Origin: an uncultured Collinsella sp.
GTDB lineage: Bacteria; Actinomycetota; Coriobacteriia; Coriobacteriales; Coriobacteriaceae
Assembly (NCBI GenBank): GCA_958370785.1
Contig: CATXKN010000010.1
Location: 24,236-88,235 of the forward strand
DNA length: 64,000 bases
Direction: 5' to 3'
Under the pieces are notes generated by a model. It was not told where the DNA came from. It ran no database searches and saw only the letters and a list, made by a program, of their open reading frames with translations. Below, piece by piece: positions 52,983 to 63,904 of this stretch (within the stretch, counting starts at the first letter, position 1; the number at the start of each line of letters is the position of its first letter). A program made the position numbers and the translations under genes.

Positions 52983-53010
52983 TGTGAATATTCGATTAAC
53001 GCGATATGAT
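52983..53010 (+). promoter_or_regulatory. Likely promoter of metK
   Basis: TATGAT at 53005-53010 is a good -10; TGTGAA at 52983-52988 is a weak -35 with 16-bp spacing. This leaves a leader of about 60 nt with GC-rich inverted sequence. I did not recognise any known SAM-riboswitch consensus in it. Confidence 0.4.
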
Positions 53011-53077
53011 GTGCCCTTGCATATAGAGCTCGGCGGAATGGTAACGGTCGCCGGGACACGTTTTTGAAAGGACAATC

Positions 53078-54358
<1,281 letters not shown>

Positions 54359-54400
54359 GCTAGCGGCAAAAGCTGCAACCACACATCGATGCACCAAAAG

Positions 54401-54432
54401 AAGTACCGCCCCCAAGCGGTACTTCTTTTTTT
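54401..54432 (+). terminator. Terminator of metK
   Basis: AAGTACCGC and GCGGTACTT with a 6-nt loop, followed by CTTTTTTT. Canonical Rho-independent terminator. Confidence 0.92.
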
Positions 54433-54494
54433 ATTAAAACGGTGGTGAAGATGTTTCAAGATGCAAGGTAAGACACGTCCCTAGCTAATGAATT

Positions 54495-54525
54495 TTGTCA
54501 TCTAGCAGCTCCAACCATGTATCCT
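54495..54525 (+). promoter_or_regulatory. Possible promoter of the serine dehydratase gene
   Basis: TTGTCA at 54495 and TATCCT at 54520 are 19 bp apart, a long spacer. If used, transcription would start just inside the left arm of the following palindromic element, making that element the 5' end of the mRNA. Confidence 0.3.
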
Positions 54526-54527
54526 TA

Positions 54528-54648
54528 GTCCCGAGGGGCGGGGCATAAGGTCGATCGCGAGTTCCGCACGAGCCGGAGAGCACTTAATGTGCTCTCCGCG
54601 CGAGCAGGACTGTCCGAGCAGGCGACCTTATGCCCCGCCCCTCGGGAC
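54528..54648 (+). repeat. 121-bp nested palindromic element upstream of the serine dehydratase gene
   Basis: Perfect 26-bp arms (54528-54553 and 54623-54648). Inside is a second hairpin (GGAGAGCAC / GTGCTCTCC, about 54576-54597). The core motifs AGTTCCGCA, GCGAG and TGTCCGAGCA match those of the element at 48175-48276. It ends 25 bp before the coding start. Structured RNA leader and mobile DNA palindrome are both possible; comparison with the Collinsella-1 RNA motif would be informative. Confidence 0.8.
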
Positions 54649-54673
54649 GACGAGACAAGGCAAAGGAGCAGCC

Positions 54674-56281
54674 ATGGCAGGCAAGCCACAAACACTAGCT
54701 ACGACCTCGGCATTCGAGATCTTGGGGCCCGTCATGGTCGGCCCCAGCTCATCGCATACCGCCGGCGCCCTGCGGTGCGCCCAGGTTGCCGCCAGCCTGC
54801 TCGAGGGCCGCATCACCAAGGTCACCTTTGGCCTGTGGAACTCCTTCGCCCACACCTACCGCGGCCACGGCACCGACCGCGCGCTCGTCGCGGGCATCCT
54901 GGGGCTCGACACCGACGACGAGAATATCAAGCAGGCCTTCGACCTCGCACGCGAGCAGGGCCTCGAATATCACTTTGACATCAAGGGCGACGACGCCTCC
55001 ATCCACCCCAACACCGTCGATATCGAGATGGTTGACGACACAGGCGCTACGGCGCAGGTCCGCGGCGAGAGTCTCGGCGGTGGCAAGATGCGCATCAGCC
55101 GCATCAACGGCGTCGGTGTCGACATCTCAGGTATGTATTCCACGCTCTTCGTGGCGCACCAGGACGTCCCCGGCGTGCTCGCCGCGCTAACGAACCTGCT
55201 CGCCTACGCCCATGTAAACATCGCGTTTTGCCGTACCTACCGCACCGAGGTGGGCGGCCAGGCCTACTCCGTCTTTGAGACCGACGGCACACCCGACGAC
55301 ACCGTCATCCCCATGCTGCGCAAACTCGACAACGTCGGCTACGCCACCTTTATTGAGCTCCCCGGCTCGGCATCATCGCTCTCCCCCGGCGTCTCGGCCA
55401 AGGAGGTCTTCGACGACGGCGAGCAGCTGCTCGACGCATGCGAGGAGCTGGGACTCAGCATCGGCGCCGTCATGGCCGTGCGCGAGGCGCGTCTGACCGG
55501 CGAGGAGCACGCCGTCGCCGCCATGCGCCGCGTGCTCGACGTCATGCGCGAGGAGACCACGGCCCCCATCGCCAATCCGCAGCGCTCGCTCGGCGGGCTT
55601 ATCGGCGGCGAGGCTAAGCTCGTCGATGCCACCGGCCGCAACGACCTTAGCTCCAGTTTAATGGGTGCCGTACAGACCGAAGCCGTGGCACGTGCCATGG
55701 CCGTACTTGAGCGCTCCGCCACAATGGGCGTGATCGTCGCGGCCCCCACGGCAGGCTCCGCGGGAGTCGTGCCCGGCTGCGTGCTGGCCCTGGCCGACCA
55801 CCTGCAGCTCGATGACGAGCAGGTCATGGACGCCCTCTACTGTGCCGCCGCTATCGGCCTCAACCTCACCACGAGCGCCTGCGTCGCCGGCGCCGAGGGC
55901 GGCTGCCAGGCCGAGGTGGGAAGCGCCGCCGCCATGGCCGCCGCCGCGCTGGTGCAGATGCTCGGCGGCACCCCCGAGCAGGCACTTGACGCCAGCTCCA
56001 TCGCGCTGAGCAATCTGCTGGGCCTCGTTTGCGACCCCGTGGGCGGACTGGTCGAGGTGCCGTGCCAAAACCGCAATGCCATCGGCGTGGCTGCGGCCTT
56101 CAGCTCGGCCCAGCTCGCGCTCGCCGGCATCAAGAGCCTGGTACCGTTTGACCAGATGGCGCATGTGATGCTCTCGGTGGGCCACGCCCTTCCGGCAACC
56201 CTGCGCGAGACGGCCAAAGGCGGCATCGCTCAGGCCCCGGCCGCCCTTTCTGCCTGCGCCAAATGCGGCGTATGCGGATAG
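54674..56281 (+). CDS. L-serine ammonia-lyase (iron-sulfur, single-chain)
   Basis: 535 aa from the ATG at 54674 (AAGGAG upstream); an in-frame extension to 54587 lies inside the palindromic element. It deaminates L-serine to pyruvate and ammonia using a 4Fe-4S cluster. The N-terminal beta domain is FEILGPVMVGPSSSHTAGAL with GHGTDRALVAG, an ACT-like segment follows near residues 150-230, and the C-terminal alpha domain has AAPTAGSAGVVPG, CVAGAEGGCQAEVGSAAAMA and a final Cys-rich CAKCGVCG. The beta and alpha parts that are separate genes (sdaAB/sdaAA) in Bacillus are fused here, as in E. coli SdaA. Confidence 0.93.
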   Translation: MAGKPQTLATTSAFEILGPVMVGPSSSHTAGALRCAQVAASLLEGRITKVTFGLWNSFAHTYRGHGTDRALVAGILGLDTDDENIKQAFDLAREQGLEYHFDIKGDDASIHPNTVDIEMVDDTGATAQVRGESLGGGKMRISRINGVGVDISGMYSTLFVAHQDVPGVLAALTNLLAYAHVNIAFCRTYRTEVGGQAYSVFETDGTPDDTVIPMLRKLDNVGYATFIELPGSASSLSPGVSAKEVFDDGEQLLDACEELGLSIGAVMAVREARLTGEEHAVAAMRRVLDVMREETTAPIANPQRSLGGLIGGEAKLVDATGRNDLSSSLMGAVQTEAVARAMAVLERSATMGVIVAAPTAGSAGVVPGCVLALADHLQLDDEQVMDALYCAAAIGLNLTTSACVAGAEGGCQAEVGSAAAMAAAALVQMLGGTPEQALDASSIALSNLLGLVCDPVGGLVEVPCQNRNAIGVAAAFSSAQLALAGIKSLVPFDQMAHVMLSVGHALPATLRETAKGGIAQAPAALSACAKCGVCG

Positions 56282-56398
56282 GCTGACTTCTCCAAACTGA
56301 TACTGTTTCCGCACCACAAACAACAGGCTAATCGCTATAATGCAAGCCCAGTTAAAACACGATGAGCCGCAAGGCGAAACTCGAAGGAAATATATACG

Positions 56399-58126
56399 AT
56401 GTCGCAAATCGACCGCAGCAGCATGATCCCCGATCCGCAACAGCCAAGTAGGCATACTGGCGGCGTCCAATCGCCGCGCCCCATCGCGCCGGCTCACACC
56501 CAACAACACGGCCCGACCAATGCCTCTCAGCGCCCGAATCAGCGTCAATATCAGCATCGTCCCGCACATGGTGCCGCCCCCACGCAGGGCCCTTCGCACG
56601 CTCGTACGGCAAGCAATCGTGGGCCCGCGGACAAGCGCACCAACAAAAGCAGCAAGTCGGGCGGAAAGACGGCCCTCTTTGTCGTCCTCAGCCTCGTCGC
56701 GATCGTCTACATCGTAGGCGTCGTGGCGTTCTCGCAAGTCGCTTACCCCAACACTACCATCGCCGGCGTCGACATCTCGCTCTCTAACGCATCTTCGGCA
56801 GCCACCAAGGTCAACTCGGCATGGAAGCACTACAAGCTCACCGTGTCGGACGACAGCTTTAGCTGGACCTACCAGCCCGAGTCCGACGAGCCCATCGTCG
56901 ATGGCGAGGAAGCCGCCCACGAGATAATCAGCAAAAACGAGCCGCTGCTGTGGCCATCGCGCCTTATCGAGTCGCTCGGCGGCAAAACCGATAGCGCCAC
57001 CAAGAAAGCCTCGGTCGACTTAGACCAGGACGTCGACCTGTCCATGCTCTCCGATGCCTTTGACCAAAAGCAGTTTGAGGAGGACCTGGGCAGCGCCATC
57101 GACGAGTTCAATGAGGGCCGCTCGGGCACCTTCGAGGCCGCCAGCTCCTATGACGAGAAGGCCGGCAAGTTCACCGTTGAGAAGGCCCGTTCCAACGAGA
57201 AGATCAACCGCGAGCATGTCATCAAATATGCCGAGATCGAGCTCGCGTCGCTCGCCGAGAACGTCGATATCACCAAGATCGGCAACGACGCCTACGAACC
57301 GCTCAACGGCACCCTCACCAACGACCAGATTCAGGCTGCATGCGATGCCGCCAACAACTTCCTGGGCGTCAACGTGACCCTTAAGCTCAACGGCAATGAT
57401 GCCGGCAAGGTGGACGGCAGCTCGGTGCTGCAGTGGATCAGCTTTGCCGATCCGGCCAACCCCACGCTCGATACGTCGCAGATCAGCAGCTGGGCCGCCG
57501 AGCTCGCCAACGGCTTTAACACCGTGGGCACCACCCGCTGGTGGACACGCGCCGACGGTAAGGAATGCGCTGTAGAAGGCGGCGACTTTGGCTGGTCCAT
57601 CGACAGCGACACGCTCGCCAAGCAGGTAGAGGACGCTATCAATAACAAGCAGACCGGCGATATCGAGATTTCGTACTCCAAGAAGGCCGACACGTTTACC
57701 GCCAAGGGCGAGCCCGATTGGAAGGCCTATATCGACGTCGACCTGTCCGAGCAGCACGCGCGCTACTACGACGAGAACGGCAATATCGTGTGGGAGGCCA
57801 ACTTTATTTCCGGCAAACCGGGCGAAGACGCCACCCCCGAGGGCGTGTGGCAGATCAACAGCAACGACGGCGCAAGCAAGCTCATCGGTGCCAAAGACCC
57901 CGCGACCGGAAAACCCAAATACGAGAGCCCGGTCAGCTACTGGATGCCGTTCGAGGGCAATATGGTCGGTTTCCACGACGCCACCTGGCAAAACGATTCG
58001 AGTTTCGATAGTGCCGAATCGTACAAATGGTGCGGAAGCCACGGCTGCATCAACCTGCGCCTGGCCGACGCCAAAGCGCTCCACGACTGCATCAGCGTCG
58101 GCCTTTGCGTGGTCGTGCACTCGTAG
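56399..58126 (+). CDS. Membrane-anchored L,D-transpeptidase (YkuD) with PG-binding-like domains
   Basis: 575 aa, type II membrane protein. Residues 1-90 are a disordered Gln/Pro/His-rich cytoplasmic tail; one membrane helix follows (TALFVVLSLVAIVYIVGVVA). The extracellular part holds repeated PG4-type modules (about 125-330, VSDDSFSWTYQPESDEPIVD) and a C-terminal YkuD domain (about 450-575) with VGFHDATW and the catalytic SHGCINLRLAD, Cys near residue 550. It makes 3-3 cross-links in peptidoglycan or attaches proteins to it. AAGGAA precedes the ATG. Monocistronic. Confidence 0.93.
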   Translation: MSQIDRSSMIPDPQQPSRHTGGVQSPRPIAPAHTQQHGPTNASQRPNQRQYQHRPAHGAAPTQGPSHARTASNRGPADKRTNKSSKSGGKTALFVVLSLVAIVYIVGVVAFSQVAYPNTTIAGVDISLSNASSAATKVNSAWKHYKLTVSDDSFSWTYQPESDEPIVDGEEAAHEIISKNEPLLWPSRLIESLGGKTDSATKKASVDLDQDVDLSMLSDAFDQKQFEEDLGSAIDEFNEGRSGTFEAASSYDEKAGKFTVEKARSNEKINREHVIKYAEIELASLAENVDITKIGNDAYEPLNGTLTNDQIQAACDAANNFLGVNVTLKLNGNDAGKVDGSSVLQWISFADPANPTLDTSQISSWAAELANGFNTVGTTRWWTRADGKECAVEGGDFGWSIDSDTLAKQVEDAINNKQTGDIEISYSKKADTFTAKGEPDWKAYIDVDLSEQHARYYDENGNIVWEANFISGKPGEDATPEGVWQINSNDGASKLIGAKDPATGKPKYESPVSYWMPFEGNMVGFHDATWQNDSSFDSAESYKWCGSHGCINLRLADAKALHDCISVGLCVVVHS

Positions 58127-58256
58127 GAACACACGCCTAGACACAACGGGGAACTGACGCTCCAATCTAACAGTTCCGAAAGATACCGCCATAATGCGCC
58201 CGCCTCTCGCGACGGGCGCATATACTTATCGAGGAACTTTCTATAAAGGAGACGCC

Positions 58257-59672
58257 ATGTCGAATGTCCCCACCATCACCCCGGGACCGAATGATACCGA
58301 GCGAGCGCCCGAGGGTGCCACCGAAACGCTTCCCCTCATAACAAACGTGCACGCCACACAGCAAAACGGCAGCACAAGCGATGCAACCGAGATTTCTGAC
58401 GAAGAGGCCTACGCCAAGCTCAAGACGAAGCGTGCCGAGCGTCGGCGCAAAAAGCTCATCCGACGCGGCATTGCGGCCTGCGTCGTGGCCGCCATTGTGC
58501 TCATCGCCGTTGTCGTGACCTTCGTCATCAACGCACGGCCTGCAGGTACCGACGGGCCGGTGACCGACATGGTCACCGAGGGCACGTTTACGACCACCGT
58601 AGAGGCTAAAGGCCAGCTCAAGCCCATCTCGGCTTCGGTGGTCTCCCCTTCTGTTGACGGCACGGTGGCATCGATCAACGTGCAAGCCGGCCAGTCCGTC
58701 AACGAGGGTGACGTGCTCATGACCATTAAAAACGACGAGCTCGATCGCAACGTAGCCGAGGCGCAACGCGCGGTGACAGCCGCACAGGAAGACCTCGCCA
58801 ACGCGCAGAAAGCGGTAGCTGCCGCCCAAGCCGCTCCGGCGACTGACACAGATGCGGCAGGCGCGAGTGGCGCCAGCGGCACCGCCGACACGAGTGCCGT
58901 CTCGAGCGCCCAACGCAACCTGGCCTCGGCCCAGGCGAACCTGGACCAAGCCAACGCCAAAGCAGCCGAGCGCACCGTGACCGCGCCCAGCTCGGGCAGC
59001 ATCGTCGAGCTCAACGCCAAAGTCGGCGCCACGGTGACGGGCGGCATGATTATGGGCGAAGGCGATACGAGCGGCGGCAAGCAGTGCATGCAGATCGCCG
59101 ACCTCTCCAAGATGAAGGTCACCGTTCAGGTGGGTGAAAAGGATATCGCCAAGATCGCCGTGGGCCAGAGCGCCAATGTTACCTATCCGGCCTTTCCCGA
59201 TATCGTGAGCCAGGGAACGGTCACCGCCATCGCATCGGTTGCAAACTCCGACGCTAACGGCGGCGGCAGCGTGACCTTTAACGTCGACATCCTCATCGAA
59301 GCACCCGACAGCCGCCTCAAGCCGGGCATGACCGCCGAAGTCTCGGTGGTGACCGAAAAGCTCGATGACGTAGTGATGGTGCCGACCATGGCGCTCATGA
59401 CCGAGGATGGCGAGCACTATTACGTCAACGTGGCAACCGACGGCGAAGGCAAACAAACCCGACGCGTCAAGGTGACCGTCGTGACGCAAAACGATAACGA
59501 TGCCGTGGTCGGAAAGACGCAGGTCAAGCGCGATGACCAGGGCAATGAGATTAACACGGACGTGCCGGTCACCAAACTGCGCGACGGCGACACCCTCATC
59601 GTGGATACCGGCGCAGGCATGACGGCCGACGGTGGCGACTCTGGCAGCATGTCTGCCGGCGAGGGCATGTAA
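58257..59672 (+). CDS. Efflux periplasmic-adaptor (MacA/HlyD-like) membrane fusion protein
   Basis: 471 aa from the ATG at 58257 with AAAGGAG upstream; an earlier frame lacks an SD. After a disordered N-terminus and a membrane helix (GIAACVVAAIVLIAVVVTFV) come a barrel-sandwich hybrid (KPISASVVSPSVDGTVASIN), a coiled coil rich in Ala and Gln (about 155-235), and a beta-barrel (LSKMKVTVQVGEKDIAKIAV). It links the ABC transporter to the cell surface. The stop overlaps the ATPase start (TAATG), so the three genes form an operon. Confidence 0.9.
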   Translation: MSNVPTITPGPNDTERAPEGATETLPLITNVHATQQNGSTSDATEISDEEAYAKLKTKRAERRRKKLIRRGIAACVVAAIVLIAVVVTFVINARPAGTDGPVTDMVTEGTFTTTVEAKGQLKPISASVVSPSVDGTVASINVQAGQSVNEGDVLMTIKNDELDRNVAEAQRAVTAAQEDLANAQKAVAAAQAAPATDTDAAGASGASGTADTSAVSSAQRNLASAQANLDQANAKAAERTVTAPSSGSIVELNAKVGATVTGGMIMGEGDTSGGKQCMQIADLSKMKVTVQVGEKDIAKIAVGQSANVTYPAFPDIVSQGTVTAIASVANSDANGGGSVTFNVDILIEAPDSRLKPGMTAEVSVVTEKLDDVVMVPTMALMTEDGEHYYVNVATDGEGKQTRRVKVTVVTQNDNDAVVGKTQVKRDDQGNEINTDVPVTKLRDGDTLIVDTGAGMTADGGDSGSMSAGEGM

Positions 59673-60445
59673 TGCGTCCCGTCATCGACATCCGCAACGT
59701 GCATCGCATTTTTGAGAGCGAAGCCGGCTGCGCCCATATCCTGCATAACGTGGGCCTGGCCGTGAATCCCGGCGAGTTCGTGGCCATTACCGGCCCTTCG
59801 GGCTCGGGCAAGTCAACGCTCATGAACATCCTGGGCTGCCTGGACAAGCCGACGGCAGGCGATTATTACCTACAGGGCCTCAACGTGGCGGAGCTCGACG
59901 ATGACGAGCTCACCGAAGTCCGTGCCCTGAGCATCGGATTTGTCTTTCAGAGCTTTAACCTGCTGCCGCGCCTATCGGTCATCGAAAACGTCATGCTGCC
60001 GCTGTCGTACACCAACGTGCCGCGGGCTCAGCGTGAGATGCGCGCCGTCCATGCGCTGCAAGCCGTCACGCTGCCGGTCGACCACTGGGACCACCGCATC
60101 TCCGAGCTCTCGGGCGGACAGATGCAGAGGGTTGCCATCGCGCGCGCCCTCGTCAACGACCCGCCCATCATCCTGGCTGACGAGCCGACGGGAAATCTGG
60201 ACTCCGCCACCGGAGCACTCGTGATGGAGACCTTCCACAAACTCCAAGAACGCGGCAAGACCATCGTGCTCATCACGCATGATCCCGGTATCGCCGCCGA
60301 GGCCGACCGTGCCGTAACCATTCGCGACGGCCGGATCCACGACGGCGCATACATCGCGCACACGCCGCAGACCCTGCGCGGCGCCATTGATGACCTGCCC
60401 ATGATTTCCGCACACGCCAATACGACGAAAGGAGTGAAGGCATGA
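59672..60445 (+). CDS. ABC transporter ATP-binding protein, MacB-type
   Basis: 257 aa. Walker A GPSGSGKST at residues 41-49; Q-loop FVFQSFNLLPRLSVIENVML; ABC signature LSGGQMQRVAIARAL; Walker B IILADEPTGNLDS; H-loop ITHD. The sequence is close to the LolD/MacB family that powers FtsX-like permeases. The stop overlaps the permease start as ATGA. Together with its neighbours it probably exports a peptide, antibiotic or lipid; substrate unknown. Confidence 0.93.
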   Translation: MRPVIDIRNVHRIFESEAGCAHILHNVGLAVNPGEFVAITGPSGSGKSTLMNILGCLDKPTAGDYYLQGLNVAELDDDELTEVRALSIGFVFQSFNLLPRLSVIENVMLPLSYTNVPRAQREMRAVHALQAVTLPVDHWDHRISELSGGQMQRVAIARALVNDPPIILADEPTGNLDSATGALVMETFHKLQERGKTIVLITHDPGIAAEADRAVTIRDGRIHDGAYIAHTPQTLRGAIDDLPMISAHANTTKGVKA

Positions 60446-61656
60446 GCACGCGCGACCTTATCCAAGAAGCCCTTCACTCCCTCGAGGCCAATAAGGGGCG
60501 CAGCCTACTCACCATCCTGGGCATTGTTATCGGCATTGCCTCCGTCATTGCCATGACCTCACTTATCGGCGGTATCCAAAACAGCCTGGTCAACAGCCTG
60601 GGCCTCAACGCCGCGCGCATGGTGCAGATTTATTCGTCGCAAGAGCTCACCGAGTCGGACGTCGAGAAGCTTCGCAAGATGGTGCCGCAGATCGAGCAGA
60701 TTGGCATCGTGGACAGCGCCTATACCGAGTACAAGGCCGGTGACAAAAGCTATACCGTCATGGCGCAGGGTGTCGATAGCGACATGCTCGACGCGGTGGG
60801 CGCCAGCAAGCTCGTCGCAGGACGCACCTACACCCAGGCCGAGTCCCAATCCGGCGCACGCGTGGCGCTCATCAGTCGTGGCGGCGCGGATCAGCTGTAC
60901 GGCAACGAACAGGACGCGGTGGGCAAGACCATCAAGGTGTCGAACGGCGAGGTGCAGATTGCCGGCGTGATTGATGGCGGTAACGACTCCATGGGCTCGC
61001 TCACGCTATACATGCCGCGCGAGACCATCTCGGGTCTGTTTGGCGACGAGAACCCCTCTTTTCCCAGCGTAACGGCGCTCGCCGCCGAGGGCACGGACAT
61101 GGACGAGCTGTGCAAGACGATTGAATCCAAGGTGCGTAGCATGAAGGGCATCGCGGACGATGACGAATATGACAGCGTATCGGTGACCTCAATGAAAAGC
61201 GCCATCGACGCCCTCAATTCCTTTATGGGCGCGTTTTCGCTCATCATGGGCGCTGTTGCCAGCATTTCACTGCTCGTGGGCGGTATCGGCATCATGAATA
61301 TGATGTTCACCAATGTGACCGAGCGTATCCGCGAGATTGGAATTCGTCGTGCCCTGGGGGCCAGTCGTCGCGATATCACCGCGCAGTTTTTGGCCGAGTC
61401 CTCGGCGCTGTGCGTCACCGGTGGCCTGCTGGGTGTTTTGATTGGCTACCTGCTTGCCTGGGGTCTAGCGATGTTCGCCGCGAGTTCCGGCGTGCTTAGC
61501 GAGCTCGGTGCCAGCGGCACCATTACGCCGAGTTTTTCAATCGCCACGGTGCTGCTGGCCTTTGCGGTCTCCGTCGGCATCGGCGTCATCTTTGGCTTCT
61601 ACCCCGCCCGCCGGGCAGCAAAACTAGACCCCGTGGAGTGCCTGCGTTACCAGTAA
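60442..61656 (+). CDS. ABC transporter permease, FtsX/MacB-type
   Basis: 404 aa. N-terminal membrane helix (GRSLLTILGIVIGIASVIAM) is followed by a MacB periplasmic-core-like extracellular domain (about 50-255) and three C-terminal helices with GIGIMNMMFTNVTERIREIG (typical FtsX signature), GVLIGYLLAWGLAMFAASS and FGFYPARRAAKLDPVECLRY. It is the membrane partner of the preceding ATPase. The TetR gene downstream is convergent, and a 67-bp repeat lies between them; that regulator could control this exporter. Confidence 0.92.
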   Translation: MSTRDLIQEALHSLEANKGRSLLTILGIVIGIASVIAMTSLIGGIQNSLVNSLGLNAARMVQIYSSQELTESDVEKLRKMVPQIEQIGIVDSAYTEYKAGDKSYTVMAQGVDSDMLDAVGASKLVAGRTYTQAESQSGARVALISRGGADQLYGNEQDAVGKTIKVSNGEVQIAGVIDGGNDSMGSLTLYMPRETISGLFGDENPSFPSVTALAAEGTDMDELCKTIESKVRSMKGIADDDEYDSVSVTSMKSAIDALNSFMGAFSLIMGAVASISLLVGGIGIMNMMFTNVTERIREIGIRRALGASRRDITAQFLAESSALCVTGGLLGVLIGYLLAWGLAMFAASSGVLSELGASGTITPSFSIATVLLAFAVSVGIGVIFGFYPARRAAKLDPVECLRYQ

Positions 61657-61669
61657 TGCAATCCCCCTG

Positions 61670-61736
61670 AGCTGCGGTGAAATAGGGACTGTTTAGGCCG
61701 CTAGAAGGCTTATTCAGTCCCTATTTCACCGCAACT
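61670..61736. repeat. 67-bp inverted-repeat element, copy 3
   Basis: Arms 61670-61691 and 61715-61736, spacer 23 nt; one mismatch between arms. It lies between the convergent ABC permease and TetR genes, 13 bp after the permease stop. Same arm length and spacing as copies 1 and 2. Confidence 0.85.
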
Positions 61737-61760
61737 TAGGGTGGGAATGAGGTGTTGATG

Positions 61761-62372
61761 CTATTCGAAACGAGATTCCAGACTCGATAGTCCGTTCAAC
61801 GTCAGATTGTTAGCGACCTCCGAAATGCGCTCGATAGGCACCGAACCATCGGAGAGCGCCCACGTGCGGTAAATGCCGATGATGCCCGAAAGCAAAAACG
61901 CCAGATAATAGTCGAACATCTCGTCCTTGAGGCCGTGGGGCAGCAAGTCGCGCTCGGCAATTTCGTGCTCGAGCGGCACGCGCAAACGCGTCATAAAATC
62001 GTCGAGCGGGATGTTCTCAATCAGTTGGCGATTGAGCACGAGGTTGTTGCAAAGCGCCTCGTTGATGGTCTTAAAAAACGTTGCCGCCGCTCCGAGGGCA
62101 CGTTCGCTCGTGTCGCCGTCCATGGAAGCAAGCGTTTTCTCGACCGAGTCGACAATCATCTCCACCACATCAACGGCGATGGCATCGAGCAGGCCGTCAA
62201 CCGTACCAAAATGTACGTAAAAGGTCTTGCGGTCGACATTTGCCTCACGCGCGATAGCACTCACCGTAATGTCGGCAAGCGGCTTATCCATCAACAGGCG
62301 TTCAAACGCAGAAAGGATGGCATTGCGGCTGCGAACGATGCGGCGGTCGAGGCGCGGTTTGCTGGTGGCCAT
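61761..62372 (-). CDS. TetR/AcrR-family transcriptional regulator
   Basis: 203 aa from the ATG at 62372 (AGGGA upstream). N-terminal HTH at residues about 12-60: RIVRSRNAILSAFERLLMDK, then ITVSAIAREANVDRKTFYVH and FGTVDGLL. The C-terminal ligand domain is helical and less conserved (YYLAFLLSGIIGIYRTWALS), similar to the type-3 TetR C-terminal domain. It could regulate the neighbouring MacAB-like exporter, but the genes are convergent, so this is a guess from proximity only. Confidence 0.9.
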   Translation of the reverse strand: MATSKPRLDRRIVRSRNAILSAFERLLMDKPLADITVSAIAREANVDRKTFYVHFGTVDGLLDAIAVDVVEMIVDSVEKTLASMDGDTSERALGAAATFFKTINEALCNNLVLNRQLIENIPLDDFMTRLRVPLEHEIAERDLLPHGLKDEMFDYYLAFLLSGIIGIYRTWALSDGSVPIERISEVANNLTLNGLSSLESRFE

Positions 62373-62490
62373 GGACGTGTCCCTTCGGATTGCGAGCATT
62401 CATCAACAGATGAGAGTTAATCTACGTAAGAGGATTATCCCCCATCCGGCACAAAAATGCCCGGCAACATGAAGAACGCACGACCAACTG

Positions 62491-63795
62491 TTACGCCTTA
62501 GGGAGTTTCTTTTTGTTCAAAGCAGCTGGGGACACACGGATGCCGTCGCCCGTCTGGCGCACATAGGCCTTATGCGCCGGTTTGGCGGCCCCAGAAGCCT
62601 TCTGAGCATGCTGATTGGGATCCACGGTAACCGCATGCACAGGATGGGGCTTTGCAGGCTTAGAGGACGTCTGAGGCGTTCGCCCGAGCTTGCGCATCAC
62701 GCGATCCCAGCGCGCATGGATACTCTCGTTGTGAGCACTCTTGAGGCCCAGCAGGGGCGCGGCCAAAATAGTCGGCGCGATAAACGTAATGAGGCGCCAC
62801 AGCAGATACCCAGCGGTCGATGCCGATCCAAAGAAATGACCCAGGAACAGCGCGAAGCCGCCCTCGGCGCCGCCGGTGCCACCGGGCAGGGGAACAGCAG
62901 AGCTCAGGAGCTGAACAAAGGCGCTCGCGGCCATGACCGAGAAAAAGTCGACTTCGTGGTGGCCAAAGGCAAGCATCAGGAAATACGGCACGAGATAGAA
63001 AAACGCGAGCTGCAACATAGTGATGACCACCGTGAGCAGCATGGACGAAAAGTGACCGGCCGAAAGCTTGAACTTCTCGGAGAACGAGTAGATTTCGCCG
63101 TCGACAAACGTACGCCAGCCCTCAATCTTGGTGGCCGAGACGCCCATTCGCTCAAGCCAATTGATGATGCAGTGCGCGACGCGCGTGACGGTCTTGGGCA
63201 TGAGTGCGACGGCAAAGATGCCAAGCAGAATGCAGCAGTGACCGCCAAAGCTAAAGACGCACAGCAGCGTCATGTCGCCATAGCGCTCGGCGAAAAACGG
63301 CATGCGGGCAAGCAGCAGAATGGCGCCCCAGGCAACGAGGCCAAACTGATACACGATAAAGCGCGTGAACTGCGTGGCACCGGCCTCGCCAACGTTTTGG
63401 CCCGCCTTGGTCAAACGGTAGATCTGGGCAGGCGTGGAGCCCATCATCATGGGCGTCAGGTTGCCAAAGAAGATACCGCTCGCCTCGACCGAGATCAGGT
63501 CGCGAATGCCGACGGGCGAATTGGGATCGAGCCAGACGGCGATCGCATAGGCAACGATGCCAAAGAACAGGTACAGGAACATGCAAAAGCATGCAGCAAC
63601 GAGCCACGGCGCTTGAACGCTCGACATGGCAGCCCAGAACTGTCCCATCTGACCGGTCGCAATCAAATAAACGATATAGCCAACCAGCACGACGCCGATA
63701 AAAATGGCACCGCGACGCGCACCCTTGTTGTCATCGCCGCCCGAGGCCTCAACCTCGACCTGGGGCTTAGATGTATGCTGAGAGGACTCCTTCAT
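62491..63795 (-). CDS. YbhN/UPF0104-type membrane protein (LPG synthase transmembrane-domain family)
   Basis: 434 aa from the ATG at 63795 with AGAAGGAG upstream. About eight transmembrane helices (AIFIGVVLVGYIVYLIATGQ, LVAACFCMFLYLFFGIVAYA and others). The segment SVEASGIFFGNLTPMMMGST and the later SSAVPLPGGTGGAEGGFALF (conserved PxPGGxGxxE motif) identify the AglD/YbhN/MprF flippase-like family. The catalytic synthase domain of MprF is absent, so it is probably a lipid or polyprenyl flippase-like protein. The C-terminal 85 residues are a Lys/Pro/Ala-rich cytoplasmic tail. Confidence 0.88.
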   Translation of the reverse strand: MKESSQHTSKPQVEVEASGGDDNKGARRGAIFIGVVLVGYIVYLIATGQMGQFWAAMSSVQAPWLVAACFCMFLYLFFGIVAYAIAVWLDPNSPVGIRDLISVEASGIFFGNLTPMMMGSTPAQIYRLTKAGQNVGEAGATQFTRFIVYQFGLVAWGAILLLARMPFFAERYGDMTLLCVFSFGGHCCILLGIFAVALMPKTVTRVAHCIINWLERMGVSATKIEGWRTFVDGEIYSFSEKFKLSAGHFSSMLLTVVITMLQLAFFYLVPYFLMLAFGHHEVDFFSVMAASAFVQLLSSAVPLPGGTGGAEGGFALFLGHFFGSASTAGYLLWRLITFIAPTILAAPLLGLKSAHNESIHARWDRVMRKLGRTPQTSSKPAKPHPVHAVTVDPNQHAQKASGAAKPAHKAYVRQTGDGIRVSPAALNKKKLPKA

Positions 63796-63904
63796 GAGGC
63801 TCCTTCTGACCGTCCAAATATCCTGCATATTGTACCCGCAAGGGACACAAGCAGAACGTAAAGCTCTGGGCCAAATCGGAATTGCAGATGGTTTGCTTGG
63901 AAAT

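Noticed and set aside
53011..53077. SAM riboswitch in the metK leader
   Set aside because: The leader is only about 60 nt, and no SAM-riboswitch consensus I know could be recognised.
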